NCBI GenBank assembly: GCA_019155185.1
Contig: CM032810.1
Location: 15,889,732 to 15,953,731 of the forward strand
Direction of reading: 5' to 3'
Source of the DNA: Beaufortia kweichowensis
Taxonomy: Eukaryota > Chordata > Actinopteri > Cypriniformes > Gastromyzontidae
DNA: 64,000 bases
Within the stretch, counting starts at the first letter, position 1. The number at the start of each line of letters is the position of its first letter. The notes under the pieces are model-generated. The model was not told where the DNA came from. It did no database searches and saw only the letters and a program-made list of their open reading frames with translations. Below are positions 28,231 through 41,869 of this stretch, piece by piece. Both the position numbers and the translations under genes were made by a program.

Positions 28231-31200
28231 GTGTCTGTGAGTTCACGCAACATTACTGCACACCGTACCTCTTACTCGTATGTTATTAAAACGAACATTT
28301 CCTGGATCGCATTTTTTCAGACTTTTAGGAGAGTCTTGCACAAGGCCCGACGCGTAAAAATTAGAAACTTAAAGAGTGGACACAGAATAGACATTTAAAT
28401 GAAGAAAACCCCGATTTAAAGCTTTGTGTCCTGCAGAGGTGTTCGGCATGAATAAGCGCTTATGGATCAGGCTCTTTAGGTTTTAGGTTTTTTTATAAAA
28501 AGTGTGTGACTTTTAGTCGCATAGGATTTGCACGGCGCGATGCTGACTGAGTAGAAATGCATGCGCAGCGTGCACGCGCGCCGTAACACGAGATCTTTGA
28601 CCGCTTATTATTGCAAAAGTTCAGACTGTGAGAAAACAGAACATTGAACTCTCAGCAGCTCCAACATTAATAAAACATTTCACAACCAGCTTAAATATGG
28701 TCGGCTTAAATGTAGATTAAAGTTCCTGCGTGTGTTTTTCTGTCCGGTCGCGATTCTGCCCTTTTACATCTTCCATAAGAACATAAAGAAGCGTTGCCTT
28801 ACGTATCGCATAAACCAACAACGAAGTGGCGAATCTGTTTTTCAAACGTTTTACATCTGATTATATTTTTAGTGATGGATTTATTATTGTATTTTTTGAT
28901 GAGATATGTTTTAAAGACTTAAAATAAACCATAGAACTCATTAAACCGCTGCCCTCTTGCTTTACATGTGCCAGGTATTCACAACTTATTTCCGCTTTAG
29001 CTTTAAACGATGAATGTTTGATTTTATAGCTGATAATGCAATTAATAAACTATATAAAATAGAACCTTCTCGTATTAGAAGTTGGGCAAACTTGCCCTGA
29101 CATTTATAAGAAATAATAATTTCCTGAGAACCTTCAATTTATGGCTGGGATTTTCTATCATTTTATACCCAGTTAATGTGTTTTACCTAACAGCTAGCTA
29201 TTACAAAATATGATGTTGGAGTTGAAGAGATACAGAATGAAAAATGAATTGACTAATTTGATGCAATAAATGTAAAATAGATTTATGAGAGTCCAGGGTA
29301 ATTAAATATTCACCTGACCTGTGCATTAACCTCGAGTATGACTTTTTTGTCCACTGTCTAACATTTTCTCTGTCTATTTCCTCATGCGTTTACTAGCTTC
29401 AACACTGGTCCGCGCGTTCTGTATGTACAATTATTACTAGATTACTGGCAAAATATTCATCTTGCTCATTTGTAGTCGCTTTGGATGGCATCGCTTAATG
29501 AATCGCGTAAATTTAAATGTAAAACATTATAATATCTTCCTTTCTCTCTTAAAACGGCTTGTAGCCTAATGACTTATTATTATTGTTGTTATTCATTCAA
29601 GTCTTTTAATTTAGTCAAATTTTTTTATATAGCATTTACACTTAATATGAAGGGTTTGCTAGACTGCTTAAATGCGATGCAGCGTTTCATATAAGTGCAG
29701 GTCTACACTTTATCACAGAAGCACTGACTCTAACGCTTCAGCCGGGATGAATGGATGTGTTTAGCATGTGTCAGTTAGTAAAGTCTGCTCTTCAGAGCAT
29801 TAGAGAAGGACGAGGGAGAGCGTTGTTAGGATTTCCTGATGGTTTTCAGTTTCTGGTGTCAGAACATTATCTGCTGCGTGTCTGCACAATCTCAAGGACA
29901 GAGTGAAAGTACCGAAGTCCGAGCCAAGAGCAGAACTCCAACAACAACAACCTATAGGAGAAACGACGTTAGCGGCCTGAAAAACGGCCACAGAAAAAAA
30001 TCCTCATAACAACAAGAATAAAGCCATTTAGGAATTCATATATTCATATCAGATGAAGTGAAGCAGCTTTCATTTGATCTTGATGTTTATTGTTTAAATT
30101 TGCAGTCATCTATAGGAAATGAGTCCTATCGTTTTAGCACATTGTTTATAATGAGCTGCGGTTCACCAACGCAAGCACTGACAAACACGCATATCCCAAC
30201 AATGTATAACCCTTATTAGATGAACTGTTCAATTTTTATGAGATTGTTGTGTCAATAGGAAAAAATCAATTACACTCACTGTTGCTTTTGTTCAATGCGC
30301 TGACTAATTCTTATTGATTCATATCATTAGCATCTTCTGTACTGTACACTCTTTACTTCATCATACAAAATACAGGCGCAAAGCAACACAACAATTTACA
30401 GATGAATCAATATTTCTAAATCTCTTTCATTGTGTACCTGACAGAAACTCTGTGAATGTGAGAGGTATCTGAAAACATCATGCCATTTACCTTCTGTCGT
30501 CTTATTTCACAGCGTTAGTGAATTAACACACACTATGAGAAAGCGTACATAAAGCTTAGGGTTTATTTAGATTTTTAGATTCTCTCTATGGGCCAGTTTT
30601 CCTTCATTATTCAGTTAGTTTTGTAATAAAAGAAATGAAAGTGTTTTGTTTTTCTTCACACTTGTATCAAACATTTCTAAAACTCCAGTTCTTAAACATA
30701 TAAAATAAAAAATGTTTGTAATTTTGATTATGGTATATTACAAAATCCATGTTTCTTGAATAGTGCACTTCGAAGAGTCCATGTTTTAATTGGGTTAAGA
30801 TGACCATATTAAATAAGATGTGAAGGTAACCGTCTCACTTATGTAGTTTTACACATAACGTCTCCACATTCACCTCCAGAAATAATACCAGACAGCACAC
30901 AATATTTTAAAGATTCAATACAACAGTCAGTTCACCCTTTACACAATAAAATAATCTCTGCTTCTACTTTGACTTGAAAAACAAAAGATATATACAAATC
31001 AGACTATATTTGTCAGGTTTTCCTGACATGATTTTGTGAGATCTCATGGGAACATTAGATGTTCTCACTGGAGCCGCAGTGCGGTGGTTCTCCCACGAGG
31101 ACACGGGCTTGAGTCTGGACTGCATCGCAACACATAAACATTGACACGCTTCTTTTTCCTTTTGCTTCACTTTTCTTTTAGAAACAAATCTATGACTGCT

Positions 31201-32310
31201 CAACATGATTATGTGTGTCAGTCTCCTGAATTCATCAATTCAAGGGCTCAGATTTTGTCTCAATCTGTTATTGTAGATGATGAACTATTTATTATATTTA
31301 TTTCACTTTCTATGTTTGTGCATTCAGTGTGAAATCATTTCATTTATGAACATAATTAACATGTTCTTTTTCTAGGATCTAGGTAAAAGCATCTTTAGTG
31401 GTGAGTTTACCTGAGCGCAGTAGAGATGAAGAAGTCTAAAGCAGATCTGTCCCCACACGTGCACACAACAGGAAGTCATGATGCCGTCTCCAGTATTTCA
31501 CATACTGCACAACCCTGGGTCTAAAATCACCTCAGTTAATCTAAAGCAATAACTATTGGTGTATTTCAAGCTATTTACTAATGTAATGCAGTATATCTCA
31601 GATAACACTGAGCATCTCAATTCTCCACATCTTTACAACCATTTTACATTTTGACCAAACCAAACAAATGAACACTGAATTGTTATATATACATATATTC
31701 AAGCTTTGACTTTGTTTTCCAGTCGATTTACTCTTCCAGGAAGAGCATGACATTCATCACAGGAAAATCACATTTTTTCCTCACTGGAGAAAGTTTCCTT
31801 TTGGCTTGTGTAAGGGAGGGCTCCAGAACACCCAGTGGCTTTAGTAAAGCTGTTATCACGTTGTGTTTTGCAGTAAATGTGAATGTCTGGTAATTGTCAT
31901 GACAAATAAGGAGCATTCAAAGATCTACACTTTATATGTATGCCTTGGCATGAAGTTCGTTGACTGTGTGTGTCATTCAGATTATGTCACAGTGATGTAT
32001 TCTGCAGACAAAGCTGAAGAAATGAGAGGAAACTGTGTGTGTGTGTCTTTTATTGAAGCATGACATCATGAACATCGCAAATTATGACAAATCCATAGTT
32101 TTTTCCTCTCAGAAGCGTGAGACTGCCTCAATATTACAGTTTTCATTCTGAAACATAAACCATCATTTACGGATTTACCCTTAAGCTCTTTTTGTTCATG
32201 GAGGTTGAGTAGTATATGTATATGTGCATGTGTTGTATAAATGCCTTCAACAGTCAACATCTGTAAGTGATCTTGAGGTGTAATGCTTTAAAAACAATTA
32301 ATGAATGAGA
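28230..32310. other. AT-rich intergenic DNA, no gene seen
   Basis: No exon, array or transposon end was recognised. The open frames are short and overlap each other on both strands. Confidence 0.55.
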
Positions 32311-32314
32311 AAGT

Positions 32315-32607
32315 GGCTCTCCATTGGCTACCTAAATCTCTCTCGCTCTTTCTTCTTCTCTGTTCTCTGTTTGTAGAATAATCTCACTAACACAATCCCA
32401 TCTGTCACATCCCTCACCTCCTTTAAAAACACACCTCTTCCACCAACACCTGACATCATAATAAACCCTCTTTTCTTTCCTCTACAGGTATTTATCTATC
32501 GCTGTGAAACATTGTAAACTTAGTAAAGCACTTCTTCACATTATTGTTTCCTCTTTTGATGTGTCGCTTCATTGTCTCCTAATGTTTGTAAGTCACTTTG
32601 GATAAAA
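32315..32607 (+). mobile_element. L2 LINE 3' end fragment
   Basis: The plus strand gives the end of the L2 ORF: L-H-W-L at the left edge, then a S-L-T-S-F-K-N-T-P-L-P-P-T-P-like segment at about 32405-32450. The 3' UTR and the AAGTCACTTTGGATAAAAG tail follow. Its UTR matches, in reverse complement, the one at 6530-6730. No minisatellite is present in this copy. Confidence 0.75.
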
Positions 32608-32609
32608 GT

Positions 32610-34300
32610 ACAGTACAAACACAAGCATATATATATATATATAATATTATTAAATTAAACAACTTGCTGGCAAATATATCAAGAAGAAATATTTTGGTTA
32701 AATAGCTGCGGTTAGATAAAAGAGAGGTTCAACAATTACTAGAAAATCTAAACAATTGTCTCTATGAAATGAAGTTCAGTTAAACTATTATCTGAGCTTC
32801 CCCCTAAATGACAAAACTGACAACACTAAGCAAATCTCTGATCTATCTCAGTATGCAGTTCTTGACTATACAACAAATTGTGAAAATGCTTAAACACTTT
32901 TTGAGACTAAGGAATAATCTTGAAATGCTGTTAAACCAAAGTGTTTGGCCTTTCTCAAAGTCATAAAAAAGAATAATGTGAGTATGAGCTTCAGGCTCAG
33001 GCGGTGTGATCATTCAGTGCAAGAGACTGACCTGAATGTGTGTGAAGGAAAGGATTAAAGAGATGATGCTCTTTTAGAGGATAATGAGAAGAAGATACGG
33101 CTTATTCCCTTCACACACACCATTGAGTTTGATGAGGAAACAGTTAACAGATGTCAGAAATGACATCACATGATCTGTCTCTGAATACAGTTTGATATTG
33201 CAAAATCACTGACTGTCGATGTGAATGTACCATTATTCCAAACAGTTTCAATGCAAAAACAGTGTCAAATTTTGTCATATTAAAATATACATTTTCTTAA
33301 TTAGCCTGATTGCAAAGCAGTTCAAATTTCTTTCTAACTTCTCATCGATGGCTTTCAGAATAAAACATCTAGTTACTAATTTTACTTTTTCCATGTAAAT
33401 GTTCAATACGCTGTTACTTGGCAACATAATGGCCCTTTATATTGTCCTAATAAGCGTTTTCTGTTGTTTTCTAGTAATGTTTCTAAATAAGTCATTGTTT
33501 ACTAGCAATCGTTTTTGCTGTGAAAAGAATCTGTCCTGATCTCTCTGTTCCTGAATAAATGAGGTGTGTTCTCGCTGAGGTCTGATAAAGACCGAGTTAA
33601 AGGAGGTAAGATGTTCTCCTTCTCTCACATCCAGCATCTCTTCATTCTCTCCAGGGAAGAGGAGAAGGGAAGGAACATCTCATGAATAAGTGTGTCTGCC
33701 AGAGGCCAGCAGAGCTCGAATCAAACAGCGCTGCCTTCGGGTAAAAATATCCACCTATTTATATACAGTCAGGAAGGGCTCTCCTCTCCAAACGTACAGC
33801 TGCACCGTGAGCCCCTATCTATCCAAACCTGAACGACATCATGTTAACTGAATAGATGCCTTTATTTCAAACCAGACAGAGACACTTGTTCAGATTATAC
33901 CAGCATTCAGAAAGTGCTGAATCTTTAAATAAGTAATATGATTTTTGGCTTTTATGGACTTTCAGAGCAAGCAGCGTGTTGTGTTTCTTCTGCTTCTTCT
34001 CATTCCTACACAGCTCATATGATCACATTCAAATGCCCAACATTTAATCACTGAATGACTATAAATATCATGAAACAAAAACAAAAAGTGGCCTTTCAGT
34101 AATAGAAAAATACACTGTACAGACATTTCTTTGTTATTGTTTTATGTGTGAATTTATACAGTTCTTTAAAACCATTCTACACAAAGACAAATCAATACAA
34201 AGATGTATCTGAATTAAAAGTGATGAAAATGTGCATACTGGTTTAATGTTTTGACTATGTGTGTTCTTATGTGAGCTCTTCAGCCAGTCCACAGGACCAA
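32610..34300. other. Intergenic, no gene seen
   Basis: AT-rich with a short (TA)n at 32629-32643. No coding or RNA feature could be supported. Confidence 0.5.
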
Positions 34301-34319
34301 CATGGGAAATAGATATGTG

Positions 34320-35490
34320 ATATATGAACTGATATGATGGATCAGATAAGAGAGATGATGATATGATATGATAAGATGATGATATATAATGTGAATATAT
34401 TAGATGTGATGTGATATGATGATGATATGATGATGATATATATGATATATAATATGGATGATGATGATGATATGATGATATGATGATGATGATATATGAT
34501 ATATGTATGTTGATGTGTGATATGATGTGATGTGATATGATGTGATATGATATATGATATATGATATGATGTGATATGATGTGATGTATAATGATATGAT
34601 ATATGTGATGATATATGATATATATGTGATGTGATATATGATAAATTATGTATATAATGTGATGTGATATGTGATATGTGATGTGATATATAATATATGA
34701 TATGAAACAAAACAAGAAATATGATATGATATAAAATGAGATATATAATGTGTGATGTGATGATGTAATGTGATGTGATATATTATATGATGATGTGATG
34801 TGATGTGATATATGATATGATGTGATGTGATGTGATGTGATGTGATATGATGTGATATGATATATATGATATATATATGATGTGATATGATGTGATGATG
34901 TGATGATGTGATGTGATGATATATGTGATGTGATATATATGATGTGATGTGATGTGATGATATGATGATGTGATGATGTATGATGTGATGATGTGATGTG
35001 ATGTGATATGATGTGATATGATGTGATATATGATATGATGTGTGATGATGATATATATGATGTGATGTGATATGATGTGATATGATGATGTGATGATGAT
35101 ATATGATATGATGTGATGTGATGTGATGTGATGTGATGTGATGTGATATGATGATATATGATGTGATGTGATGTGATATATGATGTGATGTGGATGTGTG
35201 ATGATATATGATGTGATGTGATATGATATGATATGATATGATATGATGTGATATGTATGATGTGATGTGGATGTGATATGATGTGATATATGATATGATG
35301 TGATGTGATATTGATGTGATGTGTGATATGTGATGTGGATGTGGATGTGATGTGATATGATGTGATGTGATATGTGATGTGATGTGATGTGTGATATGAT
35401 GTGATGTGGATATATGATGTGGATGTGATATATGATGTGATGTGATATGATATATGATGTGATGTGATGTGGATGTATATGATGTGGATA
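34320..35490. repeat. TGATG/TGATA pentamer array
   Basis: About 1.2 kb of tandem five-base units, mainly TGATG and TGATA, with TATA-rich slips. The plus strand almost lacks C. The absence of stop codons in the reverse direction creates long His/Ile/Ser/Thr open frames (up to about 550 codons), which are compositional artefacts and not genes. Confidence 0.95.
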
Positions 35491-35930
35491 TGTGGATGTG
35501 GATGGACAGGACATGGATGGATGGATGGATATGATGGACAAGGACAGTGGATGGATGGATGGATGGACATGGAGTGATGGAGATGGATGTGATGGAAATG
35601 GATGTGATGGATGGATATGGACAAGGAGGCATGTGATGGATGGATGTGGATGATGGAGTGGATATGATGGATGTGACAATGGTGTGATGTGATGTGGACA
35701 TGGATGTGGAGTGATGGATGTGATGTGGATGGATATGGATGGATGGAGTGGATATGATGTGAATATATAGGAGGATGTGGATATGATGGACAGGACAAGG
35801 ATGGATGGATGTGGATGGATGTTAATGTGGAATAATGGATGGATATGGATGGATATGTGCAGTGGATATATGGATGGATATGGATGTGGAGGATGATAGG
35901 ATGTGGATATGGACAGTGGACAGACTAAGA
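35490..35930. repeat. GGAT/GGATGTG-rich simple sequence
   Basis: Irregular GGAT tetramers mixed with GGATGTG and GGACA units continue the pentamer array to the right. C is rare and appears mainly in GGACA words. Confidence 0.9.
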
Positions 35931-37310
35931 ATCCCAGCACACACACAGACAAGGAGGAACAAGGAGAACACAGGCACATGTGACAGGTGTGACAGTGACA
36001 AAATGGATGGAAATGGAGACCAGGACCAGGAAGGGACCAGACCAGAGACCAGGACACACAGACAGACACACATACAATAACAGACAGGCAGACATCTGAC
36101 CACAGAATAACACAGACCACAGAACCCCACAGAGACCATAATAGACAGAATCTGTAGACAAGGAGGACACAAGGATAAGAAATGAACACAGGAATGGACA
36201 CAATGAACCATCCCACACATAGAACCCAGCACACATAGAACTGGTGCCAAAAAACATATGGAGAATACACAACTACAACACACAGATGGTACATGACTAC
36301 ATGGCAACAGCTGGCACATGGACACACTAGTGGACAAATGGAGGAGTTGGTAATGCATTAAACAATGCAGAATATACCCTCACCAGCCCTGTGCACAGTT
36401 GAAAATACGGAGGACATACAACCCCAGTAGCATATCCAGAGCCGGTGTGGACAACGACCAACCACTAGGACTGAGACCAGACCTAGACCTAGTGGCCCCA
36501 GGACAGCCACACCGGACTGACCGACCACGCCACAAATGGATCAACCCGAGGAGCGATGGACACAAATGGGAACAGGAGTCACAGTTCATTAGGCCAAATG
36601 GATCCAACGGAAGGAGCAGGAGGAGCGGACCCCAGGAACGCACAGAGTCGGGAGCCATGGTGGAGAAAGGGCTGATGACCGAGAGCCAAATGACTGAGAT
36701 GGAGCAGGAGCCCCAGGGCAGACAGCCGAGAGGGAGACACTGGAGGAAGGATAGAGGGGGATCCGGAAGACCGCGGAGAGGATGAAGGTAGAGGAAAGGA
36801 GGAGCCTGACAGAGCCAGAGGGACGGAGAGACAAGAAAGCCATGGAGGAAAGCCAGGTGAAGCCAGTGGGATAACGTGGAGAGGAGCTAGGAGCCAACAC
36901 AGAGGAAGTCCCATGCACAGAGACTGCAGAGCTAGGGATCCTCACACCTGGGAGGAGCTGGAGACTGGAGACTGAGCACCCAGAGGACTGAGGGTGAGCT
37001 GAGGATTGACAGGAACCAGTAAAGACAGGGCAGAAGAACAGGCTGGCATTAACAGAGGAGGAGGAAGAGGGAGGCAGGGTGGGAAGTTGATAGTCACTGG
37101 AATCTCAGGAGTGGAGTCTTTAAACTCAGGAACATAGGCATGGTCTAGAAACTCCAAGGAACTCAGGCATAGAGCATAGGACATCAGGGAACTTAAGAGC
37201 AGAGTCTAGGAACACAGGAACTTGGGAAACTCGGCAGAGAGAGAGGGTGGTGAGAACGAGAGGTACAGGGAACTCACCCTCAATGGACACCCAAAACAGA
37301 ATTAACCATG
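35930..37310. repeat. T-poor cryptically simple DNA
   Basis: The plus strand is strongly depleted in T and built from AGGACA, ACACAG, GGAGC and GAACTCAGG words. It lacks a strict period, apart from repeated GGAACTCAGG/GGAACA words at 37120-37230. The region could be a degraded repeat continuous with the array to its left, or the leader of an unrecognised retroelement. Open frames here have no recognisable domain. Confidence 0.6.
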
Positions 37311-37320
37311 TTGAACCAGA

Positions 37321-37359
37321 AACACACACACACAACACACACACACACACACACACACA
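37321..37359. repeat. (CA)n microsatellite
   Basis: CA run with one AA slip. Confidence 0.95.
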
Positions 37360-37369
37360 GAGAGGGGTT

Positions 37370-39330
37370 GTTGTAGATGAAATGGTGTGTGTAATAACAA
37401 ACTGGTGGGAATCCATTCATGCTTGATGGAAGACAAAGCTTCTAATTGATGCTAAACAAACTGCTGACCCACAGCACAGCTCAAGGTCCTGTCTGCATAA
37501 ACATATATATATATGTATATGAATGCTCTTTTCCTGTTGTGTGTGTGACATACAGCTGTGTGCAGAACTGGAGTGTCTCTGATTCCATTGTGAATGCATA
37601 CACAAACTGTACACACACGCACCAGCCTGCACACGCTTCACAGACGTAAACACACACATTCAGAAGCTGTTGTAAATTCACAAAGTGTTGTAGTTTTGTC
37701 TTTGATTTCACTATGAACACATACACGTGCATTCATACAAAATCATAAACCTTTGCATTCTTGGAACTATGCAACACAGTGTGCAGCTGATGCAAAACGT
37801 CACCATTTTAAACCTTTTTCTCATTCATTTTATGTTACTGTAGTATAAAAGTACAAATATTCCATGTCGTATGAACGAACGAGGTCATAACAACTCAAAG
37901 TGTTTCATTGTACCAGTGCAGCATATGAGCATATATACTGCAGTGAAAGCACACAGAATGTGAGGAGCGACGTAGCTTTGATTTTAGTGTCTGAACAGCA
38001 AACACAAGGGCGCTTTTGTGTCATCCGCCCCGTGGATCTCTGCCGCGCCCACAGATTATTTCACTGTGCTTCACTTTAGGAAGGGCAAGTGCACGCACGC
38101 TGGTGCTGAACGCATGCCAGAGGCGGACAGGAGGGAGGAGGTGGAGCCGCACACTCTTAGTACTTGTTTTCTCTCTCTCTCTTTCTCTCCTCAGAGAGCT
38201 GCTGCTTTTTTGAAGGTGATGTGAGGTAGCGTCGTCTCTTCTACCCTCTCCACCCGGGCCTCCGGGGCCTAGACCCAACCTGAATTCAGACCCTTTTCTG
38301 AGGCTTCAGGAGCTGGACAATCATTGTCCTGCTGTAATTTAAAAAACAAGAAACTACTGCATGCAATCTGGCAAATTACTACTGATCATATTTTCTTAGG
38401 ATGTCAGAGGTTTGTGCATGTGTGCAGGACACTGATGATTCCTGTCACATGTTTTATAGATTACCTGAACAAGACAGAACATGAGAGGAGAGAGAGAGAG
38501 AGAGACAGACAGAGAGGTATTTATTGTGACTCATCAACGCAAAAGCCATTTTTAACGAGTTAATTTAACGACTTCACTTATTATTAAACGGGTGTTTTGC
38601 TAAAATGAAACTTCAGCCAAAAAGAAATCAATTTTTGAGGTTAAACCTGACATGATTTGTCCTAATGAACTGAATAAAATTTGTGAATATTTATAACAAA
38701 CAGCAGCTCTCACATGACTGGATTATAGTTCTAGTTCCCTGCTATGAAAGCGTGGAGGACGCGAGGGTATGTGGGTAAATGTTGACGTTGTGAAGGTTTA
38801 TTTTGAGCCGAACCTTTCCTTAAAATAAATGCATTGAACTGTAAGAAATCCAGCAGAGATCAGTCACACGTATGCTCTCAACATACACACGTTAAAGAAA
38901 CGCTTTTTAAAGTCATTTAAGTAAGGTGTTAGAAATCTTCAACTGGTCTATTTAAAAAGAGAAAATAAAAGCATCTGTCTGTAACATCTGTTTGTGTTAA
39001 ATGGCTCTCATTATTCTGCTATTAAGACATTAAATGGCTGATCCTAATGGCCCACTAACAACAAGATGTTCATTTCAGTGGAAGTTCAGACTGCAGGCTG
39101 TTAACAAACTTTTGCTCTGTGATTATGTGTGAATATCATCACACCTGCATCCTATTCCTTCCTTCTTTATTTTTCTCTAACGTTTATTTCTCTCTCATTT
39201 CTTCATTCTCATTCCTTTCTTTTTTTTCCATCACTCTCATCCCTCTGGCAGCTCTTCTCAATAACCTGTCTGACCTGCTGGCTGTTTGACGCACACATCA
39301 TGCACACCAGTGCCTACTGTAGCATGGACA
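37370..39330. other. Intergenic; GC-rich island at 38000-38290
   Basis: Mostly AT-rich. The island at 38000-38290 is GC-rich and complex and contains a long pyrimidine tract ending in CTCCTCAG (about 38160-38193). That resembles a splice acceptor on the plus strand, followed by about 80 bp open in some frames. No protein family was recognised, and an exon cannot be claimed. Confidence 0.3.
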
Positions 39331-39331
39331 T

Positions 39332-39334
<3 letters not shown>

Positions 39335-39408
<74 letters not shown>
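39335..39408. repeat. (GA)n microsatellite
   Basis: Pure GA run of about 75 bp. Confidence 0.97.
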
Positions 39409-39411
<3 letters not shown>

Positions 39412-39632
39412 AAACGTGTTCCTGTCGTCCAAAGGGTAAATAAACAGGTGAATAGTTAACTCTGATCACCTAACCTCTCAAGACTTTCACTGTTTGCTCC
39501 TTGTTAAAGTCATCCAGATCTTTTCAACTTTTCTTACTTCTAATCCATGAAACTGAGGAAACTTCTGTACTATGATCTGCTTATATTTGGTCATTGCTCT
39601 CTCTGTCTCTCTCCCTCCCTCCCTCGTCTCTC

Positions 39633-39993
<361 letters not shown>

Positions 39994-39994
39994 T

Positions 39995-41030
39995 AGTTGC
40001 TAAACACCATATTCATGACACATCACTGAAAAACACATTCCTATAATTTCAGCAGAGTGCTCTATCTCTGTGTGTTACATATAACACAGCTCTGCCTTTA
40101 TTTCTCATTCATACATCAAGAACTTCTTTATTAAAAACAGTAACTGTAATGACACACATCACATACTTCAGAGTCTTATCACAAACATTACCCATCGTTG
40201 AATGCTGATTGTTATTTTAACAGAGCATCTGTCCATAAACAGGTGTAAATGTTCTGGAACTGTATTTCATGGCAATACAGAGTGAATTTATACATGCTTC
40301 TGTCCATGCATTCATAAAGAAGACACATCATACAGTGACCAGTGTTTGTGATATGTGTGATGTACACACTTCATCTTTCCTGTTAGTTTCTCATCTTCTT
40401 TCACACTTTTATTGTGTTGTTAATCATTTTCAAACAAACTAAAAAATGTCAAATGTCAACACATAAAACAAAGTCTGAGATGAGTGATAAAATAAGATTC
40501 ACGGTTGAACATTGATACAGTTTTGTTTACTTTACTGGTTGTGTTTCTCCATGCTGATGTGCAGATTGTTTTTTCAGGTTTATGGAGGTGATGGGACAAT
40601 GAGAGAAAGAGAGAGCAGGAGAATGAACGGCTGAAGAAGAACGAACATCCTCACAGCATCCTGTTTCCTGCACACACACACACACACGTCCTGTTTCAGT
40701 GTCAACACCAGCATCTCACCTGCTTTATTCCCTGAGAGACTTTGTGAACAGAAAGGAAAACGTGAAAAAATGAGAGCGAGAGAGTGAAATCCAGTTTATG
40801 AATAACAATGTTATTATGCAGAATCACTGCACTGCGCATGTGTGTTTCGAGTCAACTTCACACATAACAACTGAATCATTATCATAATAAAGCACATATA
40901 TAATATTTGGGATATGCACGATGCACATGTAGTGCGGCAGATGACATTTCATCAGACAAAGTGGATTTGGGATTGCTGTAGGTCACACTGGAAAGCTTCT
41001 TTTAAGTTATATATATATATATGATTGTGT
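39995..41030. other. Intergenic, no gene seen
   Basis: AT-rich sequence with a short CA run at about 40673-40686 and a TA run at 41010-41021. A minus-strand AATAAAAG word near 40408 could serve as a poly(A) signal for the candidate exon at 41031-41193. Confidence 0.4.
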
Positions 41031-41193
41031 TTAAATCAAAATGACTTCATAGGCTTCTGAGAGCATGTAAATGAGAAAGAGCAGTAAGAGTGAAATAAAG
41101 AGCTTCTGCAGGAGTGAACGGGTCTCTGTGGAGCTCTGGCCAGATGTTTCCACACTCAGCTCTTCCGCTGGATCATTCCCAACACTTCCTCTA
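41031..41193 (-). CDS. Candidate terminal exon, tail-anchored membrane protein
   Basis: On the minus strand a strong acceptor (polypyrimidine tract then CCCTTCAG, cut after 41194) is followed by about 53 codons in one frame and a TAA at 41031-41033. The peptide begins R-G-S-V-G-N-D-P-A-E-E-L, is polar and acidic, then carries a hydrophobic segment K-L-F-I-S-L-L-L-L-F-L-I-Y-M-L followed by a short tail. That layout would suit a C-terminal membrane anchor. No family was identified. The preceding exon would lie beyond the assembly gap and the LINE, and none was seen, so this may be a relic or chance. Confidence 0.25.
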
Positions 41194-41400
41194 CTGAAGG
41201 GAAGGAAAAAATGAGGGCGGGGCGAGAGATGCACACCACAAACTCTCACTCACTCTAGATTCACTAGACAATAAAAACACAACCGTTTTCAGAAGTGGAT
41301 CACATTATGATAGATGACATTTACTCAAACTCAAAACTCAATATTTCTTATATTAATAAACCTATTGTATGTCATACAATATGACATACACAAATTTAAT

Positions 41401-41500
41401 NNNNNNNNNNNNNNNNNNNNNNNNNNNNNNNNNNNNNNNNNNNNNNNNNNNNNNNNNNNNNNNNNNNNNNNNNNNNNNNNNNNNNNNNNNNNNNNNNNNN
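41401..41500. other. Assembly gap (100 N)
   Basis: Exactly 100 N, a conventional placeholder for a gap of unknown size. It falls next to a long GA tract, where assembly commonly fails. Confidence 0.99.
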
Positions 41501-41502
41501 AA

Positions 41503-41585
<83 letters not shown>

Positions 41586-41672
41586 CAGAGAAAGAGAGAG
41601 AGACAGAGAGAGAGAGAGAGACAGAGAGAGAGAGAGAGACAGAGAGAGACAGAGAGAGACAGAGAGAGAGAC

Positions 41673-41753
<81 letters not shown>

Positions 41754-41770
41754 GAGAGAGAGACAGATAC
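41501..41770. repeat. (GA)n tract with GACA interruptions
   Basis: About 260 bp of GA dinucleotides with GACAGA variants, between the gap and the 3' end of the Tx1-type LINE. On the LINE sense strand it reads as (TC)n. Confidence 0.97.
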
Positions 41771-41869
41771 AGAGACTTGACTTTTAAAACCCTTTTATTC
41801 AAAAACAGATTAAAAACAAATAAATAAACAAATTATTTGATTAACAATATTCCATTAATTACAAATATT

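Noticed and set aside
34134..35798. Open frame of 554 codons on the minus strand
   Set aside because: It is almost entirely His/Ile/Ser/Thr from the TGATR array, several overlapping frames are equally open, and there is no domain or splice context.
34783..36327. Open frame of 514 codons on the minus strand with a hydrophobic start
   Set aside because: The hydrophobic part comes from T-poor simple DNA read in reverse and the rest is the pentamer array; no protein family is recognisable.
36399..36785. Arg/Gly-rich open frame of 128 codons
   Set aside because: It lies in T-poor simple sequence with open frames on both strands and has no recognisable motif.
41314..41827. Open frames across the N gap
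   Set aside because: They span unknown bases and a GA repeat, so they have no meaning as genes.
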